From positions 1-16,418 of the forward strand of contig JAAMPI010001293.1 of assembly GCA_013054445.1 (NCBI GenBank): DNA of 16,418 bases. Direction: 5' to 3'. The DNA is from Cudoniella acicularis. Its lineage: Eukaryota > Ascomycota > Leotiomycetes > Helotiales > Helotiaceae. The notes under the pieces were generated by a model. It was not told the origin of the DNA. It did not search any database and worked only from the letters and a program-made list of their open reading frames with translations. Position numbers and translations under genes: made by a program. This document shows, in pieces, positions 1 to 9,069 of the stretch. How positions within the stretch are numbered: position 1 is the first letter of the stretch; each line of letters begins with the position of its first letter.

Positions 1-2129
1 ACCTCATCGATTTCATGAACTTCTGTATCACCATTTGCATCTGATTCTCTGCTTCGCTCAGTCTCCTCGTGCTCACTCTCTTCTTGAATCATAGTCTTCA
101 TGAGCGCCGCCTCCACACGCCCACTCGCAGTTGGCCATGTCTCTGAATTCATTGCAAGGGAGCTCTCCCCGCACAAATATCCAGAGCTATTAGCCCTCGG
201 CCTTAAGGGGGATCTTGGGGGAATCGCGGGTGGTACTCCGATATGCGGAGCCTCGAATGTCCTAGAATTGTTTGATATTGCCTCTCTCTCAGGCAGATAC
301 AGCTTCCTTAACTCCTTCCGATTTTGCAATGGTTGAGCAATACTAGTTTTCGCTCTTGGCCGAATCTGAGATATCCGAGACGTCGATGAGCCAGAAGATC
401 CAGCTACCTTCACCGGATATCGAGTCCACGGAGCTGAGACTCCTCGGGGTCTTTCTCCAGTCATCATTGATGGGAATCGTGATAATTCTTCACAAATTCC
501 ACCGATCTTCCTCGACCGATCCTCACTCATGAGCGAATTCTGTCTAGATCTTTCATCTGAGATGGCATTATTCGTATACGACATCTGGCGGTTTTGCGTC
601 TCGGCGTTGGAAGCTTTAACTGGGAACCGCTTTTTGTTAAGGTCTTTCATTCTGAGCGATTCTCCGCTCTCTGGGCGAGAGCTAGATGTGATTGGACGCC
701 AAAGCAAGTAGTCACTTTCAGCCATGGGTGATTCCGGATAGCTGGTACAACTCGAGTGATTCCCCAATGAATCAATACTTCCGAATGATGAACTCATTAG
801 GTTTGTGTTGATCGTTAAGCGACGTCTCCCGTCTGATGTTTCTCTATAGGTTTGCATAGCCGCCATCTTATATGGGCGTGCTAAATCTACTTCCCTGGGA
901 GCGATTTCTGGAAGCGGTCCCGTTGCTGGTGGCAATGACAATCTGCTCTGCGATTCAGGATCTGGAGATTGCGAAGATTTCGTGCTTGTGAGATTTTGGT
1001 CCTCGTCTTCTCCGCTTTCCTCACTCCTACAGGCCAATGTCCATCGATGGACGGAATAGTTTTTCAGTAATTCTTCTCCCTGATCGGATTCAAGATACTT
1101 CTTCAAAGCTCCTTTCGAAATTGGAGGCGCACGTCCTATCAACGGGTCACACACGTGTCGACGCCCCTGGCTGTTCAGGTAGTGATAGCTCACTTTCCTC
1201 CATACATTTTCCATCTGAGATCGACGAGTGGCTTCTTCCCTTTCTTCTTTAGTAGCGGCCCAATAAATGTGGTAGTCACCGTTTTCTGGGTCACGAAAGT
1301 TTTCAAGCACATCCTTAGTTTGCCTATAAGTTGCAGGCGCAACAGTTGGGCCGCGACGCGGGGAAATAGGATGTGTATTTCCTCGTCGCGACAAGTCCGG
1401 ATATTTGACATCTTCGCGTTCATAGTGCTGCTTAGACTCCTTGTTGTCACCGGGTGTAGGCCGGAGCATCCCCTCCAATTCATCGATTTGAATTTTGTAT
1501 GATATGGGCTTGACATTGGGATATTCGTGGCGCGTGGCGAGTAGGACCCCTGGTTGTGGTGACTGCGGTCGTTTCTGGTGCTTTGCCTTGGGTGCACGTT
1601 TCTGTGTCTTGGACTTGGGCCATGTTAAGCCAAGCTTCTTCTTGAAGCGCTTCTGTACTCTTCGAAGCTTGTCGGCCAGAGGATCTCTGTTTTTAATACG
1701 CCAATTAAGCCCCTTTGGATAACTAGCGAAATTCTGATCGACTTCCGGCGACCACGTCTCATCCCTGAACTTTGATAGTCGGTTTTTTACTTGTCTCATG
1801 CCTCGTTTTAATTTAGAGTTTTCATCTCTTGGGTCAGGTGTAGAAGGAATCTCCTTTGGTAGGGGAACCTCCACCACTCGTGAAGCTTCAGCAAGGGGAA
1901 TTGACGAGGCTTGACGGGGGACTCTTGGAAGGTCAGTGAGTTCAATCCATGGCTCAGTTGGTGATCTAAGTTGTGTACTGTCTGAGTGGCTTCCGAGACT
2001 TGTGACTGATCGGGCGAGAAGCTGCCTCCTGATCTCTTCTACATCAACCTTTCGTCCATACCTAATGGGACAAGGAAAAGACAATTGAGGTTCGGTACGT
2101 CGTGATCCGACCCTTCCGCGTGTTGCCAT
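1..2129 (-). CDS. Unknown protein, C-terminus cut by window edge
   Basis: I do not recognise this gene. From the ATG at 2129-2127 (context ATCATCATGG) the minus-strand frame stays open to the left edge, giving 709 codons with no stop and no need for an intron. It begins MATRGRVGSRR. The protein looks mostly disordered: rich in Ser, Pro, Arg and Glu. A very basic stretch around 1585-1700 contains RRVQKRFKKKLG. A more ordered-looking, aromatic-rich stretch around 1150-1300 contains NGDYHIYWAATKEEREE and VWRKVSYHYLNSQG. An acidic patch lies near 1000-1025 (EESGEDEDQ) and a second near 45-85. I see no transmembrane segment, signal peptide or catalytic motif. Codon use and the lack of stops over 2.1 kb argue strongly that it is coding. 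A nuclear or cytoskeletal scaffold is possible but this is a guess. The true C-terminus lies outside the window. Confidence 0.75.
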   Translation of the reverse strand, partial: MATRGRVGSRRTEPQLSFPCPIRYGRKVDVEEIRRQLLARSVTSLGSHSDSTQLRSPTEPWIELTDLPRVPRQASSIPLAEASRVVEVPLPKEIPSTPDPRDENSKLKRGMRQVKNRLSKFRDETWSPEVDQNFASYPKGLNWRIKNRDPLADKLRRVQKRFKKKLGLTWPKSKTQKRAPKAKHQKRPQSPQPGVLLATRHEYPNVKPISYKIQIDELEGMLRPTPGDNKESKQHYEREDVKYPDLSRRGNTHPISPRRGPTVAPATYRQTKDVLENFRDPENGDYHIYWAATKEEREEATRRSQMENVWRKVSYHYLNSQGRRHVCDPLIGRAPPISKGALKKYLESDQGEELLKNYSVHRWTLACRSEESGEDEDQNLTSTKSSQSPDPESQSRLSLPPATGPLPEIAPREVDLARPYKMAAMQTYRETSDGRRRLTINTNLMSSSFGSIDSLGNHSSCTSYPESPMAESDYLLWRPITSSSRPESGESLRMKDLNKKRFPVKASNAETQNRQMSYTNNAISDERSRQNSLMSEDRSRKIGGICEELSRFPSMMTGERPRGVSAPWTRYPVKVAGSSGSSTSRISQIRPRAKTSIAQPLQNRKELRKLYLPEREAISNNSRTFEAPHIGVPPAIPPRSPLRPRANSSGYLCGESSLAMNSETWPTASGRVEAALMKTMIQEESEHEETERSRESDANGDTEVHEIDE

Positions 2130-2183
2130 GATGATATGCAGTCTGTCATTTGCTGATTTTATATTGCAATGTATGGCGACGCA

Positions 2184-2470
2184 TTGGAGGTTAGCGCCTC
2201 TTGTAGATGGCGAGTGACGCAAAGTGCGGAGATCGTTGCAAGAGGCTTTGAAGTTCAAGGTGACTTGTGCGGGAGACACGAGATGTGTAATGCCTGTTGT
2301 TTCTTGTTGCTCTGGATGCGTTGAAATGTTTTCTCATCAATTGATAGCTCGCAAGCCGACATACTAGAAGTCAGCGCTTCTTGTAGATGTTGAGTGACGC
2401 AAACGGTGGAGGTTGTTGCGAGACTGAAGCTCAAAAAACAATTCTTGTGCGCGTGAAGTCTAAGGCAGGT
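2184..2470. repeat. Direct duplication with 180-bp offset
   Basis: Two related stretches, about 2184-2290 and 2364-2470, align with an exact 180-bp offset. The shared cores are TTGTAGATG (2201 and 2381) followed by GAGTGACGCAAA (from 2212 and 2392), and flanking bases such as AGCGCCTC/AGCGCTTC also match. A third, weaker echo (GGCGAGGTGGAGAGATCGTTGC near 2598) resembles the first copy. It sits directly upstream of the unknown minus-strand gene, so it lies in that gene's promoter region. No coding potential is supported here. Confidence 0.6.
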
Positions 2471-3232
2471 GTGGTCATCCAGGACGAGCGATTCTTGAGG
2501 GTCTCGAGGTCTCGCTCTCTCCTTTGACAACAATTTCAAGACAATATCGATGTAGGAAGTTCCACAAGTCGCGGTCAAGAAGTTTTGAAGATGGCGATGG
2601 CGAGGTGGAGAGATCGTTGCGCAGAATTCAAAAGTAAAAGTTTGTGGGGGCGAAGTACGCGAAGCGTCCCGCTTGAAGTGTGTTGATGCTTGATGCTCTG
2701 GACATATTGAAGTGTAGATGCATAAGCGAGCACCCCCTTTCCATCTCTTCTCCTACAAAACAAACACCACATTTTTTCTGAATATTTTTATCCTTTTGTA
2801 GACTGATTCCTTACCATCAGGGCTTTCTTTTGCGCTATCAAGTATCAAGAAATGGTGTTGTTAGGTTGAGATATAAGTGCTCGATGTTTTGTGTCTCGGT
2901 GCAGGTTTTCTAGAGGGGAGCCCCCAAGATGCTAAAAATAACCGAGATTCACCAAACTGTTTCAGGCAAGCGCGTTGAGTTAGGTGGTCCGAGTGCCCTC
3001 AGGTAGCTCCTCACCTTTCGAAGCTCAAAGAAAGGCATAGATTGATTATGACCTAATTGAATTGCTCTGTCTCGAAAGTGCCTGGGTGTGCGCAGCAATC
3101 GGTCATGCGCTAGGAGGATATCCTCTCCTACCCACAGGAGGGTGTGGAAGCAAAGAATTTGTGTTTGGTAACAACTTTGGTTTTCTTTTGCTCTATTGTG
3201 CAACCAGCGCATCGTATCCTGATGCGACGTGG
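2471..3232. other. Intergenic stretch without a supported gene
   Basis: Only short frames occur on either strand and none resembles a known protein or has convincing splice partners. The stretch holds a weak third echo of the upstream duplication and a 12-bp perfect palindrome at 3114-3125 (GAGGATATCCTC). I see nothing else that can be supported. Confidence 0.5.
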
Positions 3233-4410
3233 CAATATCGTCAATGTGTAAGAAAATTTAGTAGTTGTTTTGGGTTGTGAGAAGAGGACGAAGAGGGTCT
3301 AACATATTATCGTGAATGGTTTATGTTGAGTTAGGTTGAGCTGTATCGTTGCGTTGCGTTGTATTTATATACTTGTGAATATTGGTTTTCCCACTGAACG
3401 TGTAGTACTGTTGATACGTAAGGACATTTAGTTGTTGCTTTGGGTTGTGAGAAGAGGACGAAAAGGGTTTAAAACGTTGTTATGAATGTTTTGAGTGAAA
3501 TTAGGTTGAGCTACATCGTTGAGTTGTCTTATATTTATACTTGTGAATACTGGTTGTCCCACTGAACGTGTTGTGCTTCTACCACTGTACCGTTGATACG
3601 TAATAACGTTCAATTGACGTAATAACATTCGATCGTTACTTCTATCTTAGGATAGAGGATTGGTCTATTTTTAAAAATGCTTGAATGAAGCAGGGTATCG
3701 TGGCGCAACGGTAGTTCTTGAGCCACCGTCTTTGATGTCACCTAGGGATTCTGAAATGCTACTGTGAACGTTTTGAGTAAAGGAAAATTGCGTTGGTTGC
3801 GTTATTTAACTTGTGAATATTAACTGTCCCTATATAGCGTAATGACATGGAGCAAGGCTATGTGGGTTCTCCTACCCTCAAATAAGAGCGTTGTTAAATA
3901 ACTATCTATGATATTGTCTCCTAGGCATTCTGAAATATTGTTATGAATGTTTTGAGTTAAGGAGAATCATGTCGGTTGCGTTATTCATACTTGTGAATAT
4001 TAACCTTCTCGGCACGGAGCATTGATATAGAGTAAGGTTGCTCCTACCTTCAGATAAAAAGGTTAAACAATTGTCTTTGATGCCTCGCAGGGATTTTGAA
4101 TTTCTAAAATGTTTTTTGTGAATGTTTTGAGTTGAGTAGAGCAGTGTTACGTTCAGTTGCTGCTTTTTACTTTTAGAAGGATGAAATGATTGATCTGATG
4201 TTTTATAGATATTCTGAAATGTTAGTATAAGTGTTTGAGTGGAGCAAAACAGAGCAGCGCTATGTTATAATTATATTTGTGAGTTTAGTTAAAATTCCCT
4301 CTATAGTGTGTCTATTATGACAAGGTTTAGCAGTTGCCTTTACCTTTGGAAGGATAGAAAGGTCGATTTGTTGTCTTGCACGACTTTTGAAATGTCGTTA
4401 AGAAATTTTA
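3233..4410. repeat. Decayed tandem array, units about 170-180 bp
   Basis: About six to seven diverged copies of a roughly 170-180 bp unit lie head to tail. The first two copies are clearest: a 22-base identical run starts at 3271 and again at 3441, exactly 170 bp apart. The anchor ACTTGTGAAT occurs at 3371, 3539, 3809 and 3989. The anchor GTTTTGAGT occurs at 3488, 3770, 3949 and 4124, with a variant at 4232. A GATTCTGAAATG-like anchor occurs near 3747, 3925, 4092, 4210 and 4383. Spacings are mostly 168-180 bp; one gap of about 270-280 bp suggests an insertion or lost copy, and one of about 110 bp a deletion. Divergence increases to the right. No long reading frame crosses the array. Confidence 0.7.
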
Positions 4411-5149
4411 AAATCAGCTACTCTTGTAGATTGCACACAAAGACCTTTGCAATTTTTTATCCAGCTCAACTCCCTTTAAAGTCCTCAAAATTCCAGCAGC
4501 CGCAATGAAATCCACAAGGGGCCAACAATTAGCTAAAATAAAAATCCACTTTGAATATCACGGAAATAATTAAATTCCACATTTCCAGTTTGAAGTCTCT
4601 CTGAAAAAACACAAAGGATGCCGTAGCTACTCACCTATGACACGTACTGGTATTTATTAGTTCTTAAGCAAGGTATTTTAACAATAGTTGTCTTGGATAT
4701 CTGGAAACAGTAGAACAGTAGAACAGTAGAGCAGTAGAAGTAAGAGAAGTGATAATGACGGTAGCAGCTTTTCTCATGTGAGCGTATTTCCTCAACTGGC
4801 AGCTGACAGTGTTGTAACGAGCTTTCAAATGCAAAGGAAAGCGATTTAACTGGACGACGCTTCACGTTCCCTATTGCCTGCCGCCTGTTAAGGAAATAAT
4901 CAACTTGCTGGTTGTGTCCATGGCGCTAAAAATGAACCGAAAAAAGTAGAAGGAGGGTAGCACACAATGCAGACTTTAGAGTAAAATACTTTTGATAATT
5001 GCAATTATTTGCAACGTCCCCTGCCTCCAATATTTGGCAAATCCTTTCCTATCCTTGCTCCCATGTTCCTCGTAGTTCGTAGGTAATACCTCACCTTGTC
5101 CCGTATATTCATATGAAAGCAAACCTAAACGCCGTCCCACCTGGTACTT
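4411..5149. other. Intergenic, downstream of the protease gene
   Basis: This AT-rich stretch lies 3' of the minus-strand WLM protease and must contain its 3' UTR. A 76-codon minus-strand frame at 4635-4865 runs through the octamer microsatellite and shows no protein-like features, so I do not call it. No RNA gene was recognised. Confidence 0.45.
4708..4739. repeat. Octamer microsatellite (CAGTAGAA)x4
   Basis: Four consecutive 8-base units CAGTAGAA start at 4708, 4716, 4724 and 4732. The third unit has one substitution (CAGTAGAG). It lies in non-coding DNA. Confidence 0.9.
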
Positions 5150-6653
5150 TTAGGAGCACTTCCTAGCACCGCAAACGCCACAAATACCCACATCGCCAGC
5201 ATTTATGTACTCTCCATCTTCACAAGCTTCGCTCTTGCAGTGCCAAGATCCAGGGACAAAATCGGGTTTGAGAACGTTGGCGCAGATAGAGCAGGTTAGT
5301 GATGTTGGGGTGTTGAGAACGGAGCAAATGGGACATGGTGTTTCGGTCATCGGAGGTTTGATATTTGGTTGAAAGGGTTTGCTTGTGGTTTTGTCTTTTG
5401 ACGGAGGAAGTTGCTGTTTTGCGGTACTGCTCGTGGCTGATCGTGATGAATTCGATTCTCTGAGTTCGGAATTCTGTGGTTCTGCTGCTTTCGACATTTG
5501 TGGAATAATAGGTTTAGAAGGAGGTGGTTTAGACTGAGGAGTAGGTTTGGCCGATGAGGAGCTTGGGGTCTCGCACTTCATACTCTGCATTTCTCGAAGC
5601 TCGTTCTTTGCATTTTCATCGTCCTCGTCTTCGTCTTCGCAGACTTTAACCATTCCGTGCCCGTGCCTATCAACTAACCGCTTCCCATTGATATCGACAG
5701 CATCATCCTGCTCCGGCTTGATATATACTTCGTCTTCAGCCTCACTCTCCGTCTCGCTGTCCGTCACCATTTCCTCGCCCTTAAATTGTGGTTCCTCCTT
5801 GACCTCGAATCTCGCTAGCGCAGCAGCGGCTCTAAGCTCGCGTCCTCTTGCACTGCCAGCAACTCGTGGCTTTCCAGCCGGCTTCTTGCCCTTTTCGAGC
5901 TTAACCTTTGTCTCTTCATCTGCGCCTAATGTCATTCCATTCGTGCCGAATTTCTTCTTGATCCGACGCTCTTGTTGCTCTTTGTAGGAGATCTTAGGCT
6001 TGGCTTTCCGTTTCCTTCCACCTCGAGATTTGAAAGTGCCTCCACACATATGCTCCGGCAATATTTCCCCCTCCCCGAGTTCTTCTTGGGCAAATGCTCC
6101 GTTTTCGAGGAGGACACCACGTCCCCAGAGCCCTTCTCCCGTATATCCCCTGCTCCACAGCTCTTTCATCTCATTCGAGAACTCATTTCGGACTTTCCAG
6201 AAGACTGTAAAAGAAGTGCATTAGACACAAAGATTCTGATATGGAGAGGGGAGGTGCACACCTGCAGAATGATTCATTTGTTTATTATGTGCAAGCTCGT
6301 GCATCATAACCATTTGCACAAACTTGAACGGAAGCCATCTGCCAGTCGATGGGGATCTCAGAACAAGCTGTATAACCTCGCCATTATTGAAATTCCGTCC
6401 TACGAAACAATATTAACAAACTAGTCACAGTTGCACAATTCCACATACCCCAGAACTCCAAATTTGGCTCATACTCCTCCAAAGACACAACAGCTATGTG
6501 GTGATTGTTCATAATAGGGACACATTGTGCTGCAATGCGTTCCAAGAAATCCTTCGCTGTGGCTTCCGTGCTGCTAGGTAAAGGTTTGATGAAGACGATG
6601 TTTTTATTTGGGGTAGAGCGCTTGTTGTTGATACGTTCCCATCCGAGAGGCAT
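5150..6653 (-). CDS. WSS1: Wss1-type WLM DNA-protein-crosslink protease
   Basis: Exons on the minus strand: 6653-6449, 6399-6262 and 6204-5150, giving 465 residues. Introns are 6448-6400 (GTATGT...TAG) and 6261-6205 (GTGTGC...ACAG with a CTAAT branch site). The WLM domain spans about residues 1-150. Its zinc-protease motif HELAHNKQMNH (H102, E103, H106, H112) fits HExxH-x5-H, and MPLGWERIN and GYTGEGLWGRG are typical of the family. A VIM-type Cdc48-binding motif (R-x5-AA-x2-R) lies at residues 236-246. Acidic stretches follow; VYIK at 274-277 is a weak candidate SUMO-interacting site. Two C-terminal RanBP2-type zinc fingers are visible: C405/C408/N412/C419/C422, and W435 followed by C437/C442/N449/C456/C459. 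In yeast, Wss1 degrades proteins covalently trapped on DNA together with Cdc48 and SUMO; the nuclear repair role here is inferred from family membership. The start matches the usual WLM N-terminus. Confidence 0.93.
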
Positions 6654-6788
6654 TTTAATTACAGAGAGCTAGTTTGTGGTTCTTGTATAAGTCCGCAGAC
6701 TTGCACAGTGTTTTGATGTCGGTATGCTAGCATGCTTTAAAGAGTGGTTGATAAGGAGTGGCAAAGGCTATTTTAAAGGGACGCGCAG

Positions 6789-6794
6789 ACGCGT
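6789..6794. promoter_or_regulatory. MCB (MluI cell-cycle box) ACGCGT
   Basis: A perfect ACGCGT lies 136 bp upstream of the WSS1-like start codon. A partial ACGCGC lies just before it at 6781. In yeasts, MBF binds ACGCGT and drives G1/S expression of DNA replication and repair genes, which would suit a crosslink protease. Function is inferred from the sequence only; a 6-mer can occur by chance. Confidence 0.4.
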
Positions 6795-6808
6795 AAGCGA
6801 AACTCGAA

Positions 6809-6816
6809 ATCACGTG
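6809..6816. promoter_or_regulatory. RTCACRTG (Cbf1/bHLH-type) site
   Basis: ATCACGTG matches the CDEI/Cbf1 consensus RTCACRTG, with the palindromic CACGTG core at 6811-6816. It lies about 156 bp upstream of the protease start. A second site of the same type occurs at 11512-11519 in the other divergent promoter of this window. Confidence 0.4.
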
Positions 6817-7531
6817 ACAATTTCTTTTTAAGTGCTCCACTTGCATTTTGAAGTTTACATTTGTGAAGTTTTGCAACGATTTTCTTGAAGAATTTAAAGA
6901 CAATATCTCGATTTCTGCTGGTGGGCACTGTTGTAGCTTCTAGTGCGGCTTCAACGAAAGTTTGATCTCATAAGCTTCAGAAACTCAAATCGCTCTGTAC
7001 TAGTACTCTGGATCTTAAGCTTCTTGGCTTAAATGACTTTAAAGCACTGGATAAATTTTGCATGCATCTCTTTTAAACCTTCTTCGAGAAGTATAATGTT
7101 TTAATTTGCTTTAAGCACATGAAGGCGCTTGTTTCTAAACTCGTTCTTTTCAATATACTGAGGCTTTATTAGCTTGAAGCCCACACTCAGCCAGTCGAAT
7201 GATCGTCGATTCATCGTTACACAGCTACCAAGGCTGGCAACCCACAAGACCAGGCCCACAGCACCCCTTAGATAATAAATTTATTGACCTCAGTTATCCT
7301 CAGTCCAGCTAAGCTCTTGAGCCGTTCCGAATTCCCGATCTTGCTACCCCGCATTTAAGCGTTTTAACGTCTACAACCCCACTAGACGTTATTCACCAGC
7401 TACTTACATCATTCAAGTAAACAGTGTGTAGCACATTGAAAAAAAAAACTTCTGAATAATATTCGGGTTCGCCTGACACCTCAAATTTTGCAAATCTTCT
7501 CTATTCCTTCGGTCTCCTCAAAGTTACAGAA

Positions 7532-9048
7532 ATGGCTCTCACAAACACTCCTAAGATGCCCTTTCACGTTGCCGTCTGCGGTAAATCTCTTCTGGTTCCC
7601 ACAGTTCTCTATAGAGGCTAACATATCGCAGGCGGAGGAATTGGTGGTCTTTGCACAGCGATCGGCCTCCTTCACAACAATGTACCCTGTACGCTATACG
7701 AGTCAGCTGCTGCTTTCGAAGAGATAGGCGCAGGTGTCTCCTTTGGTCCTAATGCTATCCGAGCTATGAACCTCCTTGACCCCGAGATAAAAATAGGCTA
7801 CGATCGCATTGCTACGAAAAATGCTTGGCCTGAGAAACAAAAGTTTTGGTTTGATTTCAATCTAGGCATGAAGGAAGAGGCGTGGGAGAAGACCGGAATG
7901 AAAGCTCCCGGAAAAGATGGATTAAGGGTTGCCCAGGTAGTTGCTGGCGATGTGGGCCAGTGTTCTGTGCATAGGGCGCACTTCTTGGACGTTCTGGTTA
8001 AGCTTATTCCGGAGGGGGTGGCTAAACTTGGAAAGCGGGTGGAGAATGTCGAAAAGAAGGGAGAGAAGATGGTTCTGACATTTGGGGATGGTACACATGC
8101 AGAAGCTGACGCGGTAATTGGATGTGACGGAGTAAAGTCGCGGACGAGGCAGATATTGCTTGGAGAGAGTCATGAGAATACTGATCCGACGTTCACGGGA
8201 AAGTATGCTTACCGAGGTTTGATCCCAATGGAGAAAGCTGTTGAGGTATTAGGAGATGAGTTGGCACGAAACGCTCAAATGTATGCAAACTAATTTTTTT
8301 TTTGTCTCTTCTTAGCGACCTGTTTTCCTAAGTGGTCGCGAGCGCAACTTTCCCCCTCGAAAAAATATAGTGCTAATTTGCATACAGGCACATGGGACAT
8401 CATGGACACGTGCTAACGTTTCCGATCGAGAATGGCCGGACAATGAATGTCGTTGCGTTTCGAACTAAGGACGGCGAGTGGGGAAATGAAAAATGGGTTT
8501 TGCCTATGAAGAAGGAGGATATGTTCAGAGATTTTGCTGGATGGGGAGATTCAGTAATGAGTATACTGCCTGTAAGTATTTGACTTTTACATTTGCTTAG
8601 GGTGAAATGCTGACATTCATAGCTCATGGAAAAGCCCGATGTTTGGGCGTTATTCGACCACCCTCCAGCCCCAACATATTACAAGGGCTGTCTTGCCATA
8701 TTAGGAGATGCAGCTCATGCTTCAACACCACATCAAGGTGCCGGCGCTGGACAAGCCATCGAAGACGCTTATATAATATCCAACCTCCTTGGTCAAGTGG
8801 ATTCCGTCGATGATATAGAGAAAGCTTTCAAGGCGTATGATACCATTCGTCGGCCCCGAAGCCAGAAGGTGGTGACTACGAGTCGAGACGCCTCCTATAT
8901 CTATGAGTTCGAAGATGAAACGCTAGGTTCTGATTTGAAAATGATTAAGGAGACGTTAGAGAAGCGCTATGACTGGATTTGGGACGAAGATATGCCAAAC
9001 CAGCTTGAACAGGCCCAGAATGTTATGGCGCTGAAAAGAAACTTGTAA
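7532..9048 (+). CDS. FAD-dependent monooxygenase, salicylate hydroxylase-like
   Basis: Four exons: 7532-7580, 7632-8280, 8388-8571 and 8623-9048, giving 435 residues, the usual size for this group. The FAD Rossmann motif GxGxxG is G17-G22 (CGGGIGGL) and is split by intron 1. A conserved HR pair follows in SVHRAHF (about residue 131). The DG motif is CDGVKSRTR (D182-G183), and the GD motif is ILGDAAHASTPHQGAG (G322-D323), which binds the FAD ribityl and pyrophosphate. These define a class A flavoprotein monooxygenase that uses NAD(P)H and O2 to hydroxylate an aromatic ring. Salicylate or a related aromatic acid is the likely substrate, but paralogs act on many substrates, so specificity is unproven. 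No signal peptide is visible, so it is probably cytosolic. The start ATG has a good context (AGAAATGG); M9 is an alternative. Intron 2 (8281-8387) has inverted-repeat ends. The gene converges on the iminopeptidase. Confidence 0.9.
8281..8387 (+). repeat. Intron with perfect terminal inverted repeats
   Basis: The 107-nt second intron of the monooxygenase starts GTATGCAAAC and ends TTTGCATACAG. TGTATGCAAA (8280-8289) and TTTGCATACA (8377-8386) are perfect 10-base reverse complements that cover the donor and the base before the final AG. Nested inside is a second stem, GCGACC (8315-8320) with GGTCGC (8334-8339). A T10 run follows the donor. Splicing here gives NAQ-M-HMGHHGHVLTFP, which fits the protein family. 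Confidence 0.7.
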
Positions 9049-9069
9049 AATAGACTAGAAAAATAGGAT

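Larger units (their letters stand above)
6654..7531. promoter_or_regulatory. Divergent promoter region, protease and monooxygenase
   Basis: This 878-bp gap separates two divergently transcribed genes, so both promoters should lie here. Visible elements are an MCB box and a CACGTG site near the protease, a 12-bp palindrome AATAAATTTATT at 7274-7285, a CCTCAGT motif repeated at 7288 and 7298, and an A11 run just after 7438 followed by a pyrimidine-rich leader before the monooxygenase ATG. No reading frame in the gap is convincing. Confidence 0.6.

Noticed and set aside
1190..1597. 135-codon minus-strand frame, a possible separate gene
   Set aside because: It lies inside the 709-codon frame on the same strand in another phase and shows no protein-like features.
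2255..2578. 107-codon minus-strand frame in the duplicated region
   Set aside because: It crosses a non-coding duplication, has no recognisable motif, and no splice partners.
3111..3130. Palindrome GAGGATATCCTC as an operator or attachment site
   Set aside because: It is isolated, far from any supported gene start, and a 12-bp palindrome can occur by chance in 16 kb.
3695..3760. Possible tRNA gene or tRNA-derived SINE, from the A-box-like TGGCGCAACGGTAG at 3701-3714
   Set aside because: No convincing B box (GGTTCGANTCC) follows and I could not form an acceptor stem or cloverleaf. The other units of the tandem array lack the A-box-like sequence, so chance is likelier.
5547..5987. 146-codon serine-rich plus-strand frame
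   Set aside because: It is antisense to the acidic and lysine-rich region of the WLM protease; its serines mirror that codon bias.
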